DNA from: Flavicella sp037132785
GTDB lineage: Bacteria; Bacteroidota; Bacteroidia; Flavobacteriales; Flavobacteriaceae
Length of the DNA stretch: 5,486 bases
Direction of reading: 5' to 3'
Assembly: GCF_037132785.1 (NCBI RefSeq)
Contig: NZ_JBAHZZ010000153.1
Span: 1 to 5,486, forward strand
Both the position numbers and the translations under genes were made by a program. Below the pieces are notes generated by a model. The model worked only from the letters and a program-made list of their open reading frames with translations. It did no database searches and was not told the DNA's origin. Positions 5,351 through 5,486 of the stretch are shown here, in pieces (position 1 is the stretch's first letter; every line of letters begins with the position of its first letter).

Positions 5351-5486
5351 CTATACGCCTAGTGTCTGTTTTGTGTTTTTTTGATATTTAGGTTTTTGTA
5401 GTACCATTCTAAGAATTGTTTTATGAAAAATGGATTCTTTGTATTGTGACCTATTAATTCTAAAACAAAATTCATCAAAGTAAGCT
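5351..5486 (-). CDS. IS1595-family (ISXO2-like) transposase, C-terminal part (runs off the right edge)
   Basis: The visible 44 codons read AYFDEFCFRINRSQYKESIF, then HKTILRMVLQKPKYQKNT and KQTLGV, ending at TAG (5353-5351). 'Y-x-x-E-F-x-x-R-x-N-R-x' followed by a short helical tail is the characteristic C-terminus of ISXO2-like transposases of the IS1595 family, after the DDE-type catalytic core. The catalytic residues lie outside the window, so integrity cannot be judged, but the visible part has no stop or frameshift. It is convergent with dnaB, 131 bp from that gene's stop. Its direction is the same as the IS1595 fragment at the left edge; whether both are copies of one element cannot be told because no overlapping part is present. 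Confidence 0.78.
   Translation of the reverse strand, partial: AYFDEFCFRINRSQYKESIFHKTILRMVLQKPKYQKNTKQTLGV

Larger units (their letters stand above)
5278..5486 (-). mobile_element. IS1595-family insertion sequence, 3' end, partial
   Basis: The segment holds the last 44 codons of a transposase, then about 30 bp of spacer, then an outer end starting TACCAATTTTATTTTTAACT (5278-5297). The placement of the tip is inferred from the shared start of the related copies at 388 and 3423. It lies two bases from the dnaB hairpin. The other end and any 8-bp target duplication are outside the window. Confidence 0.6.

Overview
The window reads as chromosomal DNA of a marine-type Flavobacteriaceae (Bacteroidota). 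The evidence is the low GC content, the flavobacterial style of DnaB, a DUF3810 membrane protein, a BspA-type leucine-rich repeat protein with a Bacteroidota-like signal peptide, Bacteroidota-type IS1595 and IS30 transposases, and start regions without Shine-Dalgarno sequences. The genus cannot be fixed from this stretch alone.

Layout from left to right. Bases 1-138 are the 5' end of an IS30-family element whose transposase runs leftwards out of the window. It sits inside the first 33 codons of an IS1595-family transposase (135-236), so the left edge is a nested insertion. A short AT-rich gap (237-469) carries one copy of a dispersed terminal-repeat-like sequence (388-424). Next, on the minus strand, is a secreted protein with 13 uninterrupted 23-residue BspA repeats (470-1777). 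A 329-bp gap without a gene follows. Then, also on the minus strand, comes a DUF3810-family membrane protein with an HEIAH zinc-protease motif (2107-3177).

A 524-bp divergent intergenic region (3178-3701) holds a degenerate 162-bp MITE-like element (3423-3584) and the start region of the plus-strand gene dnaB, the replicative helicase (3702-5219). dnaB ends at a strong hairpin (5235-5276). Directly against that hairpin lies the end of another IS1595-family element (5278-5486), whose transposase C-terminus is read on the minus strand out of the right side of the window.

Only dnaB is clearly a core housekeeping gene. The DUF3810 gene is a conserved lineage gene of unknown substrate, and the LRR gene looks accessory. 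No gene here forms an operon with another: DUF3810 and dnaB diverge, and the LRR gene is 329 bp downstream of DUF3810. The unifying theme is mobile DNA. Outward ends of one repeat family occur downstream of the LRR gene, upstream of dnaB (as an inverted pair) and downstream of dnaB, and the last of these is physically joined to an IS1595 transposase gene. I see no convincing new defence or biosynthetic system. The most checkable curiosities are the IS-derived repeat family, the start-adjacent hairpin in the IS30 element, the 138-bp-register duplication inside the LRR gene, and the SSB-like acidic C-terminus of DnaB.
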